A DNA stretch of 18,482 nt from Planctomycetota bacterium (GTDB taxonomy: Bacteria > Planctomycetota > Planctomycetia > Pirellulales > Pirellulaceae): contig JAJRVM010000309.1 of the NCBI GenBank assembly GCA_024277285.1, positions 1 to 18,482 on the forward strand, given 5' to 3'. Shown piece by piece: positions 6,458 to 14,132 of the stretch. The position numbers were made by a program, and so were the translations under genes. The notes beneath the pieces are model-generated. The model made no database searches and had not been told where the DNA came from. It worked only from the letters and a program-made list of their open reading frames with translations. Every line of letters starts with the position of its first letter. Position 1 is the first letter of the stretch.

Positions 6458-8245
6458 TCACGAACGAACCTGGCACTTTGGAAGTGCGCTGCGAAGTGCT
6501 CGTTTGCCCTTCGTTCGAATGTGCCGTGGGAGCCAAATCACCTCGATCTTCGCCAGTTTCGCCAGCGGCTCGACAGCCGCCAACGTCAGCTTGTGGCATG
6601 CGCGCAAGTCAAGTCGTTGCAAGGTCGGCAGTTCCGTCAACGCGGCGAGTTCCGCATCGGTAACTTCGGGCCCGAGAATCACCGTCTTCAGCTTCTGCAG
6701 ATTTTTCAGTTCGGCAAACTGCGTCCCGCTGATCATCGTTCCTTCAATGTCCAATAATTCCAGGTCGGTCAACGCGCCGATCGCCGCCAGGCCGCCATCA
6801 TCAAATCCCGGCGACCACAGCCGCAAGGTCCGAATACCGTGCATTTCCTTGACATACTGGAGGCTGATGTTTGAAACATTGACCGCCTCGATACTTAGCG
6901 TGTCGACACTCAATCCACGCAGCGGCCGGAGTGAACGGTTGGTAAATTGGTCACCACTGAGAATCAACTGACCAATGCGCTTCGATGGCTCCACATCGAC
7001 CAGATTGTCGGCGATCCGCACTACCAATACATCAATTGCCGGCGGCTGACTCGCAACGGTGGCCGCTGGCGCGACCGGCTTTTTAGGTGGTGCTATCGGA
7101 GCTCGAGGTTTGGCAACCGGTTTGGCGGCGGAGGTCTTTGCCGTAGACGGCTTGGGCCCGGTCTTGTTGCCTTCGGCAGCGCGGCGTTCGGCCAGAATCT
7201 TGGCGAACTTATCGGCCAACGACTCCGGACCTTCCGTCACTTTTTGCGTCTTCGCTTCGTCTCCGGCTTTTTTCGCCACATCTTCTTTCTTCGCAACCGC
7301 TTTCGGCGGCGCGACGGTCTTGGCACTGGCCGCCTGGTCTTTGACTATTGGTTTTGCGACTTTTGGTGTCGAGTCAACGAGTTTTGCGGCAGCAGTCGGG
7401 GCCGGGACCGTCTTTGTTTTCTTCGGCGCAGGCGTTGGCTCGGCTGCCGGCTCTTGTTTTGGTGGGGACATCGCAACTTTGGCTGGCTGCTTGGTTTCGG
7501 TCTTCCCAACGTCGGTGTTCACGTCCTTTGGAGCCGGCGTTTTGGCGCCAGAAGCCTGTGCCGGTTTGGCTGGGACCGGTTTGGTTGGGGCAGCTTGCTT
7601 CTTAACGGGTGCGGTTGGTTTCGGAGCCGCCGCAGGCGGTGCCGGTTTCTCAATCGGTTTGGCGCTGGCCACCTTGGCAGGTTTTTCAACCGTTTGGTCC
7701 GAAGCCTTTTCGGGAGTTGGTTTGGTCGCTTTCGCGTCCGTTTTTTCAGCGCGTTCTTTCTCGGCCAGAATGCGATCGAACTTCGCGGCCAGGCTTCCCT
7801 TTGGAGCTTTTTTCTTTTCGCCAGTGGTCTGTTTCGCGACGGCAACGTCGGGCTTCGCGGCATCCGGCTTCGCAGCGACAATCGGTTTGGCTGGCGACTT
7901 TGTCCCCGAGTCGGTCGTGACCGGTTTCGGTGCCGCCTTCTTCGATGCCGGCATGACGGCGGTCAGTTTATTGGCTTTCACCCAGCCGCGTCGAATGGCT
8001 CCCTTAAGCAGAATATCGCCTCCAACCCAGTCATTTTGCAGTTCCGTAACTTTCAGCGGAGTGCCCTTGTCAAGCTGTCGCAGGACGGTATCCCCCAGCT
8101 TGAATTCGGCCTTGTCAACGTTAACGAAGACGGTATCGCCAATCTTAAACGTGGCGGCTTCCGCCGCGAACGATGCTGTGGGAGCAAAGGCCAGGGCCAT
8201 GACGACGAGCGCAGGTCCCACCAAGATGGTCAATTTGTGAAGCAT
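6458..8245 (-). CDS. Secreted SH3-like and leucine-rich-repeat protein (paralogue 1)
   Basis: 595-residue exported protein, function unknown. ATG at 8245 has GGAGAG six bases upstream and begins a clear signal peptide (cleavage near ASFAAEA, residue 28). An SH3-like domain spans about 32-94, with D-W-V-G-G and R-R-G-W-V-K as in its paralogue. Residues about 100-400 are a Lys/Ala/Pro/Thr-rich linker, likely unfolded and suited to spanning a wall or periplasm. The linker carries two copies of a helical motif, SLAAKFDRILAEKERAEK (151-168) and SLADKFAKILAERRAAEG (342-359). The LRR domain is about 405-595 and ends in CQVRS. The strongly biased linker gives very long open frames on the opposite strand, which I regard as artefacts. 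The next gene, the paralogue, follows after 79 bases, so the two are probably cotranscribed. Confidence 0.87.
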   Translation of the reverse strand: MLHKLTILVGPALVVMALAFAPTASFAAEAATFKIGDTVFVNVDKAEFKLGDTVLRQLDKGTPLKVTELQNDWVGGDILLKGAIRRGWVKANKLTAVMPASKKAAPKPVTTDSGTKSPAKPIVAAKPDAAKPDVAVAKQTTGEKKKAPKGSLAAKFDRILAEKERAEKTDAKATKPTPEKASDQTVEKPAKVASAKPIEKPAPPAAAPKPTAPVKKQAAPTKPVPAKPAQASGAKTPAPKDVNTDVGKTETKQPAKVAMSPPKQEPAAEPTPAPKKTKTVPAPTAAAKLVDSTPKVAKPIVKDQAASAKTVAPPKAVAKKEDVAKKAGDEAKTQKVTEGPESLADKFAKILAERRAAEGNKTGPKPSTAKTSAAKPVAKPRAPIAPPKKPVAPAATVASQPPAIDVLVVRIADNLVDVEPSKRIGQLILSGDQFTNRSLRPLRGLSVDTLSIEAVNVSNISLQYVKEMHGIRTLRLWSPGFDDGGLAAIGALTDLELLDIEGTMISGTQFAELKNLQKLKTVILGPEVTDAELAALTELPTLQRLDLRACHKLTLAAVEPLAKLAKIEVIWLPRHIRTKGKRALRSALPKCQVRS

Positions 8246-8287
8246 GGATAACTCTCCATCAGTCTATGGTGGTGATCCGAATCTATT

Positions 8288-8315
8288 GCCCAGGACAGGG
8301 TGCCCAGGACGGGGT
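8288..8315. repeat. 14-bp tandem repeat, two copies
   Basis: GCCCAGGACAGGGT followed directly by GCCCAGGACGGGGT, one mismatch, then GCC. It sits 43-70 bases upstream of the SH3-LRR start codon, so it could influence expression. No function is known. Confidence 0.6.
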
Positions 8316-8474
8316 GCCTGCTCACGGCGCTCTCACGCCACAGAAACGGCTCAGTCGAACACGAATTCAAACGCACACTCGGCTCAAAGACTCCGCAACG
8401 CCGGCCACGGCAACACGGTTTCCCTTGCGCGCCAACCGTCCGGGGACATCGTCGTGCCGGTTTCGTTGACGCGT

Positions 8475-8488
8475 GTGGCACGTGCCAC
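8475..8488. promoter_or_regulatory. Perfect 14-bp palindrome, possible operator
   Basis: GTGGCACGTGCCAC is fully self-complementary and lies in the gap between the tetrahaem cytochrome gene and the SH3-LRR pair. It could bind a dimeric regulator. It also shares the GTGGCAC core with the CTCCG-loop repeats, so it may simply be a repeat remnant. Confidence 0.3.
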
Positions 8489-8597
8489 TCTCAGGTCGTG
8501 AACGGCGGGGTACGCCTGAATTCTTCAGCAATGCCCACCCCCGTCACGCAGCCTCAAGCAGATATGCCACCCTAGGGCCACACGTTGCGTCTCTTGC

Positions 8598-9242
8598 CTA
8601 CTCGACCAGAAGTTTCTTGATGTCGCCCATCATCTCCTTGATGCCGGTGTGGCAACCGGAGCAATCGCGTGGGGCCATTGCACTGCCGGAGGTTTCGTGG
8701 CAGCGCCAACAGATCTGGTGCGCCAGGTGGCGAACCGAAATGGTGTCGTTGAATTCCTTCGGGAACAGGTTCTTCCCGTGGCAGTTCTTGCATCTGCCCT
8801 TGGAAAGGTAGGAGTCTTTGATCACATGCATTTCGTGGTTGAAATGCACTTTTCCCAATTCGGGATCTTTGTCCGAAAAATCGACGTGGAAAATGTAGTA
8901 CTCGGGCGACGTTGCGTGCGATCCCGGGAAACTTTCGTCGTTGATCTCGTCAATGTTGCTGACCTTGTCGCCATCGGAGTCCAATGCTTCGATTTCCTTG
9001 AAGTCCATTTTGGACTCTTTCAGCGCCAAACCATAGCCGTTGAGAAAGTCTTTCTTGACTGGCATGTGACAGGTCGTGCAGCTCTGCAAGGGAGTATCGC
9101 GCAAAGCCGGGTAACGGGAAATGAACGCAGTTTGCAGGCTGGGAGTTGCAAACGCAGAGTCACCTGCTATGAACAATACGGCCGTCCCTACGGTCAACAA
9201 AACCCCTGCGGCAACGGACGACAACCTGAGCATTCTCAACAT
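8598..9242 (-). CDS. Secreted tetrahaem c-type cytochrome, c7-like tail
   Basis: 214-residue exported cytochrome, likely a soluble or loosely bound electron carrier outside the inner membrane. ATG at 9242 is preceded by GGGAGA at about 6 bases. The signal peptide spans about 1-32 (ending SAFA). The first haem motif, CTTCH, is at 55-59. A calcium-loop-like segment DSDGDKVSNIDEI follows at 88-100, of the type-3 or EF-hand kind. Then comes a three-haem domain (CKNCH 151-155, CWRCH 178-182, CSGCH 194-198) preceded by H-F-N-H-E-M-H at 133-139, which would supply distal ligands as in the cytochrome c7/c3 families. Same strand as the downstream 19-haem/barrel pair, with two SH3-LRR genes between, so it may deliver electrons to that conduit; this is inferred from proximity only. 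Confidence 0.87.
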   Translation of the reverse strand: MLRMLRLSSVAAGVLLTVGTAVLFIAGDSAFATPSLQTAFISRYPALRDTPLQSCTTCHMPVKKDFLNGYGLALKESKMDFKEIEALDSDGDKVSNIDEINDESFPGSHATSPEYYIFHVDFSDKDPELGKVHFNHEMHVIKDSYLSKGRCKNCHGKNLFPKEFNDTISVRHLAHQICWRCHETSGSAMAPRDCSGCHTGIKEMMGDIKKLLVE

Positions 9243-9599
9243 GTTTCATCTCCCGGTGATTCTCATTCACAGGTCGCCACTCAGGTGACGTCGATCCCTG
9301 CTGAAGAAAATGGACGCTAATTCAACTTGGTGCACATTCCCTGAAACACACATCTTCTCATTGCGCTGCCGGCTTCCCCATGCGGGGAGCGCGAGCACAC
9401 GCCTCTTCTCCAGAATGCACTAGGCACGAGCGCCTGGCAAACGAAAAATCGCATAACACTCGAAAATTCACGTCGTACATTATTCTGCTAACCAGTTATG
9501 ATAACCGTGTAGTCAGGTGTGGTGAATAGGCCCGGCAATCAGCATTTTCCCTACAGCTGCATGGTTGTCGACTGACCTCTAGATGGGGGGGGCGATTCT
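9243..9599. other. Divergent intergenic region
   Basis: Separates the minus-strand tetrahaem cytochrome from the plus-strand ankyrin gene, so it should hold promoters for both. I could not assign boxes with confidence. Visible items are a hairpin at 9372-9390 and a short AT-rich palindrome GTTATGATAAC at 9495-9505. No gene is supported. Confidence 0.55.
9372..9390. repeat. GC-rich hairpin
   Basis: GCTTCCC and GGGGAGC flank a short loop around CATGC; seven pairs including one G-T. It lies about 130 bases upstream of the tetrahaem gene. It is similar in size to the other hairpins in the window but unrelated in sequence. Confidence 0.4.
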
Positions 9600-10646
9600 G
9601 TGAGGCAATTAACGTGCACGATGTTTGCTGCATCCTGTTTGGCATGCGTGGCCATGGCGTCTGCCGTCATGGCCCAATCGACAAGTGGTGCCGCGAACGC
9701 GCACAAACCACTGCTGCCGACCAGGTTGGTTGCACGTCCGTCGGTTTCAGCGGTGGCACCGGCGGCAGCGAACGAAGCCTCTTCGGATCAGTTTGTCACT
9801 GGATATCACGGTCATTTTGCATGCCGCTGGTTTTCCGGCATGAATCGAGAACTTGCGGTCGCGGTCAGCGACCTCGAACGGTCAAAGGTTGCCCGCTTGC
9901 TTCAAACAGGCGCAGACATCAACGCCCGTGCCAGTGATTCACGCGCCCATGGCCGAACGTTGTTGCAGATGGCGATTGGGTACGAGTGGGGACTCGAATC
10001 GATTCAGATTCTGCTTGCTTCTGGCGCGGACCTTGCGGCCCGAGATCGGCTCGGCAACACGGCGCTGACGCTGGCTTGCCAAAGTGATCTTGGTCCGGAT
10101 CGAGCGGTTGTTGAGTTGCTGATTCGTGCCGGAGCGAACGTCAATGCACATGGGGCCAGAGGCATGACACCGCTGATGTGTGCGGCACTTCACGATGCAT
10201 CGGGACAGCTTCTGCAATTGCTGCTCGCTGCGTCCGCCGACGTGGCGGCACGAGATCGCATGGGTTGGACCGCACTGATGCATGCGACGCGCAAGCGCCG
10301 TGAGAGCATCGAGGTGGTCCGAATGCTCATGGCTGCAGGGGCCCAGGTTCGAGCGACCCACAAGTATGGCGGAACGGCGTTGCTGAATGCGGCGCTCAAC
10401 GGCCATACGCAAACCGTACGACTGTTGATCCGCGCCGGAGCGAATGTGAACGCTTGCGATGACGCCAGTTGGACTCCCTTGTTGTGCGCATCGATGAACG
10501 GCCATCTGCAGACCGTGATCGCGCTGGTCCAGGCTGGCGCCGACGCAAACGTCACCGATCGATTGGGACGCTCAGCCGTGGAACTGGCCAACATCAACCA
10601 CCACGCGCAAGTCGTCCAACAGCTCACGCGCGGTGGTACGCGTTAG
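9600..10646 (+). CDS. Secreted ankyrin-repeat protein
   Basis: 348 residues starting at GTG 9600. A run of eight G lies about 8 bases upstream and may serve as the ribosome site. The ATG at 9618 lacks one. The signal peptide is about 1-25 (ending SAVMA-Q). A short unstructured stretch follows to about residue 75, then about eight ankyrin repeats from 81 to the end, each with the usual TALxxA, VVRLLxxAGAxVNA and D-x-x-G pattern. Ankyrin repeats are protein-binding scaffolds. Export outside the cytoplasm is uncommon compared with cytoplasmic ankyrin proteins but is known in bacteria. No catalytic domain is attached. It is transcribed divergently from the cytochrome cluster and converges on the sulfatase gene, so it is probably a single-gene unit. 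Confidence 0.87.
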   Translation: MRQLTCTMFAASCLACVAMASAVMAQSTSGAANAHKPLLPTRLVARPSVSAVAPAAANEASSDQFVTGYHGHFACRWFSGMNRELAVAVSDLERSKVARLLQTGADINARASDSRAHGRTLLQMAIGYEWGLESIQILLASGADLAARDRLGNTALTLACQSDLGPDRAVVELLIRAGANVNAHGARGMTPLMCAALHDASGQLLQLLLAASADVAARDRMGWTALMHATRKRRESIEVVRMLMAAGAQVRATHKYGGTALLNAALNGHTQTVRLLIRAGANVNACDDASWTPLLCASMNGHLQTVIALVQAGADANVTDRLGRSAVELANINHHAQVVQQLTRGGTR

Positions 10647-10658
10647 TTACACTATCAG

Positions 10659-10679
10659 AACGCGTTTCCAGAACGCGTT
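10659..10679. terminator. Palindromic hairpin between convergent genes
   Basis: AACGCGTT (10659-10666), loop TCCAG, AACGCGTT (10672-10679), followed by TT. The stem is 8 bp and each arm is itself palindromic. It lies 13 bases after the ankyrin stop codon, a natural terminator position. The T-run is weak, so it could instead be a repeat like the other stem-8/loop-5 hairpins. Confidence 0.5.
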
Positions 10680-10813
10680 TTCGAGCGGCGGAAACCGCTA
10701 ACGTTCCAGGGCCACTGGCAGCGTCTTGGCCGTTCGGTTGAGTTGTGGCCAATCGAACGTCGGCCGATTTCGGGTGGCGCGACAGGCGATGATCGCGCTC
10801 AGGCCGGCCACAT

Positions 10814-12214
10814 TCAGCGTCGAGGGCGTTTCCGAAGCGGCTTCATCTCCTTTTCCCAGTCGCTCAGCAGAAGCTTTAGGCGTTGTGCGGCGTTTGGTTT
10901 CGAGTCGATCAAGTTGGTCTGTTCCCCTTGATCGCGTGAAAGATCAAATAGCCATTCATCGAACTGGTCACCGTCGGCGCGCGACAGATACTTCATATTC
11001 CCATCTCGAACCGCTCTCCAAGTTCGCTCCGCGCGCCGTGCTCGCCAAAATAGCACTCTTGGCTTGGGCGGCTTGCCGGTGGCGATTGCTCCCAACACGT
11101 CAATGCCGTCCAACGGTCGCTTCGCGGGCGGATGGACGCCTGCGGCAGCCATGATCGATGCCGTCAAGTCGAGTGTCATTATCGGACGAGCGTCAACGAC
11201 TCCCGCCGGTAACACACCCGGCCAACGTGCCATGCAGGCCACATGAATGCCACCTTCGAACAATTCGGACGCGTGGCCACGAAAGGGTGCGTTGCTTGCC
11301 GCAATCGGGTACGCACCATTGTCGCTGCAGAAAACCACCAAGGTGTTTTCATCGCGACCGGTCTGCTTCAACGTGGTCAGGATCTTGCCAACGTCAAGGT
11401 CCAACCGTTCGATAATCAACTTCAACACATCGCGCGTGCCGCGCTGCCAACTGCCCGCATCCCAAGTCGTAGCGATTTTCGGCTTGTCCGGCACGTGATC
11501 CGGATGTTGGAATGGCGCACTCGGGGCATTATACGGCAGGTACAAAAAGAACGGTTCGTCGGCAGGTTGCTTCTTCAGAAACGTAACGGCACCATCCGTG
11601 ATCAAATCGGTAAAATAGTACCCATCGCGGCGCACCTGCTTGTCGTTTTCATACAGGACAGGCGTTCCGTTTGGTTCGTTGTGATAGAAGTAGTCCATCG
11701 TTCCGCCCAGGCCCGCCAGGAAATAGTCAAACCCGTGATGCGGTGGCAAGAAGTATTTTTCGTAGCCAAGATGCCACTTGCCCAGCCCGACCGTCTTATA
11801 GCCGGCATTCTTGAGCGTGTGGATCAGCGTGGACTCTTCCGGAGGCAGGCCGAGTTGGCCTTGATCGGCCAGCCAGAATGCGTCGTCATAACGACCGACA
11901 TTTCCCGATCCCAAAGCACATTCCAGCCCGCCAATCCGCTGCTGGTAACGTCCCGTGAACAGCGCCGTTCTCGTTGGCGTACACTCAGGGCCATTCGAAT
12001 AGAAGTTCGTAAAGCGGACGCCTTGGCGAGCGATGCTGTCGATGTTCGGTGTCTGAATGTCTTTGCACCCGTAACACGATAGGTCGCCATGTCCTAGATT
12101 GTCAGCGACAATCAAGACGATATTGGGACGCTCGGATGCCTGCGATCTGGCACCGAGCGTCAACGTTGGCAAGGCAACGAAACAAACAATCGCAGCCGAA
12201 ATAAACTTATGCAT
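10814..12214 (-). CDS. Secreted arylsulfatase-type sulfatase
   Basis: 466-residue sulfatase of the alkaline-phosphatase fold, hydrolysing sulfate esters outside the cytoplasm. The signal peptide is about 1-26. Seen motifs: metal-site segment IVADNLGHGD (35-44), the active-site signature C78-T-P-T-R whose Cys would be converted to formylglycine by a maturation enzyme not in this window, LGKWHLG (144-150), and CSDNGAY (296-302) for the second metal-site half. Several usually conserved positions differ: Asn39 at the second Asp, Ser232 in NAPSAP where His is common, and His314/His324 in the GHASELFEGGIHV segment where Lys and Arg are common. Subfamily and substrate cannot be told. The start lies one base after the stop of the ceramidase-like gene (TGA-T-ATG), so translation is probably coupled. 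Confidence 0.92.
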   Translation of the reverse strand: MHKFISAAIVCFVALPTLTLGARSQASERPNIVLIVADNLGHGDLSCYGCKDIQTPNIDSIARQGVRFTNFYSNGPECTPTRTALFTGRYQQRIGGLECALGSGNVGRYDDAFWLADQGQLGLPPEESTLIHTLKNAGYKTVGLGKWHLGYEKYFLPPHHGFDYFLAGLGGTMDYFYHNEPNGTPVLYENDKQVRRDGYYFTDLITDGAVTFLKKQPADEPFFLYLPYNAPSAPFQHPDHVPDKPKIATTWDAGSWQRGTRDVLKLIIERLDLDVGKILTTLKQTGRDENTLVVFCSDNGAYPIAASNAPFRGHASELFEGGIHVACMARWPGVLPAGVVDARPIMTLDLTASIMAAAGVHPPAKRPLDGIDVLGAIATGKPPKPRVLFWRARRAERTWRAVRDGNMKYLSRADGDQFDEWLFDLSRDQGEQTNLIDSKPNAAQRLKLLLSDWEKEMKPLRKRPRR

Positions 12215-12215
12215 A

Positions 12216-13610
12216 TCAGCGTTCCTCTATGGTTGTAAAACTCTTCGGCAGCAACGTTCGAACTCGCTCAACGATGCGATCTTCGATACTCGGTACCACG
12301 CTTTCGGGGGCTCCATACGAAATGATATTGCTGAGCGAATTGCGAGCTTCGTACCCACCTTCCTTCAGTACGCGCCGCGATGCAACGTACGTCGACACGT
12401 CATTCGTATACGCGTTGACCCACAACCGATCGCCGTCGAATTCGCGTTTCATCCGCAGCACATAGTCCACAACCAGTTCGTCTGAGCAAAACACCATCGC
12501 CAAATCATCGCTAAACACCCACGTGGCAATTTGTAATGTGCGAGAGACTGGCGGTTCTTTTCCATCGGCAAGTTGCTTCTGCAAACGCCCCAGGGCCCAC
12601 GATCGGCCAACTCGTTTTGCGAGTTCGGCTGGCGACGGCGGCGGAGTCCGGTAGCGGACCACCAGCGGTTGACTGCGCGCGACCAACGGCAACTCGACCT
12701 TCTTGAACGGTCCCTTGAGCAGTCGGCCCGCTTCATCAGCCAATGCCCGCCCATGTTGTTCGCACAGCGCGACCGTGCCATGGGGGCACGGATCGGAATC
12801 CGCACCACAGCCGATTGTGATCAATGCCACTGCGCCAGGATGATCCGCCTCGATATACTCTTGTGCGCATGTCGCCCAGTCACCGTGAATTTGCGGGAAG
12901 TTGCCGCGGAGCGTCGTGCAGTGGCAGGCATAGTTGACGACAACCGCAATGAGGTCCCCGTTGGCACTGGTGACGCGTAACAGCGGTAAGCGGTGGTCGA
13001 CGGGCGCGCCGGGCACGGCGCCGAATCCGGTCCACTTGCCATCGGTCAACACGCGCCGATTCGCGGCGAAATCAACGGCACCACTCGTCCAGGCGAGTTG
13101 GCCCGGTCGCTGCGCCGCGATCGCGTCCAGAATCACCTTCTCCAACTTGTCGGTCAGTTGCTGTGCGTAGGTTGCTAAATGATCATGTTCGCTGCCGGTG
13201 AGTGATCCCATGCCCTTCAGGTCTGGCCCAGCGTGACTGTGCGAATTGCACAACATGAATCGTTCCCGCTTCAGCTTCGTGCGCGCATGCACTCGGCGGT
13301 AGACGGTATCACGCAACTCGGCGGGCACGGCGCCGCTGTCAACGGTCAGCAAGACCGCAAGCTCGTCTTGGCCTTCTCCGCCGATGGCTAACGCCTTGGC
13401 GTACAAGTGTCCTGCCACTCCCGCCGATTCCTTGGTGCGCGAGGCGTAGCCATACATGCGTACCGGCTGTTGCGGTGTAATATCGACGCGCGCCGCGCCG
13501 ACGGAAACCAAGTCGCTCTCGCCCGCTTGGACTCCGGGACCAGCGCAAAGTAGAAAGCTCGTCAGTGTTGTCCAATACAACATTCTGAGAACGCAAATCG
13601 ATCGCATCAT
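12216..13610 (-). CDS. Neutral/alkaline ceramidase-like hydrolase, N-terminal domain only
   Basis: 464 residues from ATG 13610, preceded by GAGAGAG; a frame open to 13700 would add 30 residues before the signal peptide, so I reject it. The signal peptide ends near GVQAGE. The sequence follows the neutral ceramidase N-terminal domain: VGAARVDITP at the start, the zinc-type motif CNSHSHAGPD (His124, His126), NYACHCTTL (His230) and IHGDWA. The nucleophile segment, usually G-D-x-S-P-N, is here GCGADSDPCPHG, so the active Ser assignment (about 272) is uncertain. Classical neutral ceramidases are about 650-750 residues with a C-terminal beta domain; that domain is missing. Many such short homologues exist in Planctomycetes with unproven substrates, so true ceramide hydrolysis should not be assumed. 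It is the first gene of a two-gene unit with the sulfatase. Confidence 0.85.
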   Translation of the reverse strand: MMRSICVLRMLYWTTLTSFLLCAGPGVQAGESDLVSVGAARVDITPQQPVRMYGYASRTKESAGVAGHLYAKALAIGGEGQDELAVLLTVDSGAVPAELRDTVYRRVHARTKLKRERFMLCNSHSHAGPDLKGMGSLTGSEHDHLATYAQQLTDKLEKVILDAIAAQRPGQLAWTSGAVDFAANRRVLTDGKWTGFGAVPGAPVDHRLPLLRVTSANGDLIAVVVNYACHCTTLRGNFPQIHGDWATCAQEYIEADHPGAVALITIGCGADSDPCPHGTVALCEQHGRALADEAGRLLKGPFKKVELPLVARSQPLVVRYRTPPPSPAELAKRVGRSWALGRLQKQLADGKEPPVSRTLQIATWVFSDDLAMVFCSDELVVDYVLRMKREFDGDRLWVNAYTNDVSTYVASRRVLKEGGYEARNSLSNIISYGAPESVVPSIEDRIVERVRTLLPKSFTTIEER

Positions 13611-13763
13611 GAAAGCTCTCTCTATCTTCAAAAGTTTACGACACTCGGTTCCGGGGAAAAAAACACAACAACCTTTTCCCCGGCGTAATGATCCTGCCAC
13701 GTTGGAGCATTAGCTGGACAGCGCCGTTTCGCGATCGCATGTTCTTGTAAGAGGACGAATTAT

Positions 13764-13902
13764 CAATGACGAATGACGAAACAAGCCGGAATAACGAATG
13801 CCGAAAGTCATCCCATCGGACGCTCTTGCGTTGGGCCACGTTTCAATTCGCGTTCGGGCTTCGGCATTGTTTGGTCATTGGGTATTTCGTCATTCGTCAT
13901 TG
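13764..13902. mobile_element. MITE-like foldback element, about 139 bp
   Basis: Perfect 18-bp terminal inverted repeats: CAATGACGAATGACGAAA at 13764-13781 and its complement at 13885-13902. Pairing resumes inside (AATGCCGAA at 13797-13805 with TTCGGCATT at 13860-13868), so each arm is about 45 bases with an unpaired centre. No coding capacity and no obvious target-site duplication. The form fits a non-autonomous miniature element, or a large structured repeat. Confidence 0.7.
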
Positions 13903-13922
13903 GCTAACCTCGGTTGGACGGC

Positions 13923-14132
13923 TCAGTGACGCTGTCCAGGTAGTCTACGAGAAACGGAGGCTGCCATCCACTGTGGTGCCATGCTCACATCCGGATCGAA
14001 ATGCCTTACAATGCACGATGAGCCACGCAGCTCACGAATCCACTGGCGAATGCCGTCCCGAAACATGCTCGGCAGTTCGTCGCGTAACGCCGGTAAAGCA
14101 GAAATCGGTCGATTTCGTACGCACCAAGGCAT
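13923..14132 (-). pseudogene. Short protein-like frame, possible gene remnant
   Basis: A 69-residue frame with plausible composition (LPALRDELPSMFRDGIRQW then a second segment HFDPDVSMAPQW). I recognise no family and see no ribosome site or signal. It could be the tail of a decayed gene, a small real gene, or chance. Confidence 0.2.

Larger units (their letters stand above)
8246..8597. other. Intergenic region between cytochrome and SH3-LRR genes
   Basis: No convincing gene: a minus-strand frame at 8230-8481 overlaps the SH3-LRR start and has no recognisable features. Contents seen are a 14-bp tandem pair at 8288-8315 and a perfect palindrome at 8475-8488. It probably holds the promoter of the SH3-LRR pair, but I could not identify -35/-10 boxes. 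Confidence 0.55.

Noticed and set aside
6947..8251. Two very long plus-strand open frames opposite the SH3-LRR gene
   Set aside because: They are antisense to the Lys/Ala/Pro-rich linker, whose biased codons remove stops on the other strand. The products are Phe/Gly/Arg or Ala/Phe-rich and show no domain.
9495..9505. GTTATGATAAC as a regulator binding site
   Set aside because: Only 5 bp per arm with no second copy; such palindromes are expected by chance in a gap of this length.
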